Below are positions 63,911 through 64,000 of a DNA stretch of 64,000 bases, piece after piece. Under the pieces are notes generated by a model. It made no database searches, was not told the DNA's origin, and saw nothing but the letters and a program-made list of their open reading frames with translations. Location: NCBI GenBank assembly GCA_001579985.1, contig LRSR01007938.1, forward strand, positions 79,423-143,422. The letters run 5' to 3'. Numbering within the stretch: the first letter of the stretch is position 1; the number at the start of each line of letters is the position of its first letter. Source of the DNA: Hypsibius dujardini. Taxonomy: Eukaryota; Tardigrada; Eutardigrada; Parachela; Hypsibiidae. The position numbers were made by a program, and so were the translations under genes.

Positions 63911-64000
63911 GGGTCGGTTTTGTTGTTATGTTAGGGGGCAAGTCTTGAGAGACATGTCTGTTCAAGTACCTTTCTTTCTACTTAAGGATCTCAAAGTCTG
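63911..64000. repeat. Direct repeat, right copy (cut by window end)
   Basis: Matches 62161-62251 up to the last base of the window. Confidence 0.9.

Noticed and set aside
1-64000. CRISPR arrays, rRNA genes, tRNA genes
   Set aside because: Eukaryotic context; tandem tracts lack CRISPR spacing, and no tRNA cloverleaf or rRNA core was recognised by eye.

Overview
This is invertebrate animal genomic DNA. Genes are split by GT-AG introns, mostly 55-120 nt. Some short genes have TATA boxes, AATAAA signals follow several stop codons, and the proteins are secreted animal families. The phylum cannot be fixed from the sequence; a chitin-bearing ecdysozoan or lophotrochozoan fits. All exon models were assembled by eye from splice sites, reading-frame continuity and comparison among copies inside the window. 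Family names come from motif recognition, with no database search.

The main theme is a cluster of secreted astacin-type zinc metalloproteases with different C-terminal modules. From the left: an astacin-LysM gene (75-2112, 5' end outside the window); a Cys-rich secreted protein (5250-7854); an astacin with a Gln-substituted zinc motif and frame breaks (11446-13411), followed by a Cys-rich module that may be its C-terminus (14712-15268); and an astacin-WAP-like gene (20486-22501). Two astacin-GH18 fusion genes follow: a 682-residue protein on the minus strand (41269-46164) and a 647-residue protein on the plus strand (52156-61845). They share most exon boundaries. In both, the GH18 half has lost its catalytic glutamate while the astacin zinc motif is intact. 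Degraded copies lie at 17.99-18.33, 23.2, 38.8 and 48.2 kb. A plausible reading is a set of proteases aimed at chitinous matrix by LysM or dead-chitinase modules.

Between these genes is an apparently complete 6366-bp CACTA/EnSpm-like DNA transposon (23860-30225). It has 15-bp terminal inverted repeats, a possible GT target duplication, subterminal repeats, and two minus-strand genes that keep frame across all exons: a 764-residue TNP2-type transposase and a 373-residue BEN-domain protein.

Smaller features include a divergent pair of short secreted peptides (35681-37141) with facing TATA promoters, and a family of CS-alpha-beta-like Cys-rich peptides (16.2, 34.0, 51.0-51.3 kb). There are three TA-flanked palindromic MITEs, a 770-bp palindrome, other inverted-repeat elements, fossil Tigger and KDZ transposase pieces, and many (ACAG)n tracts. 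The remaining gene-poor DNA (parts of 2.1-5.2, 7.9-11.4, 15.3-20.4, 30.2-34.0, 37.2-41.2 and 46.2-50 kb) shows mostly repeats or nothing recognisable.
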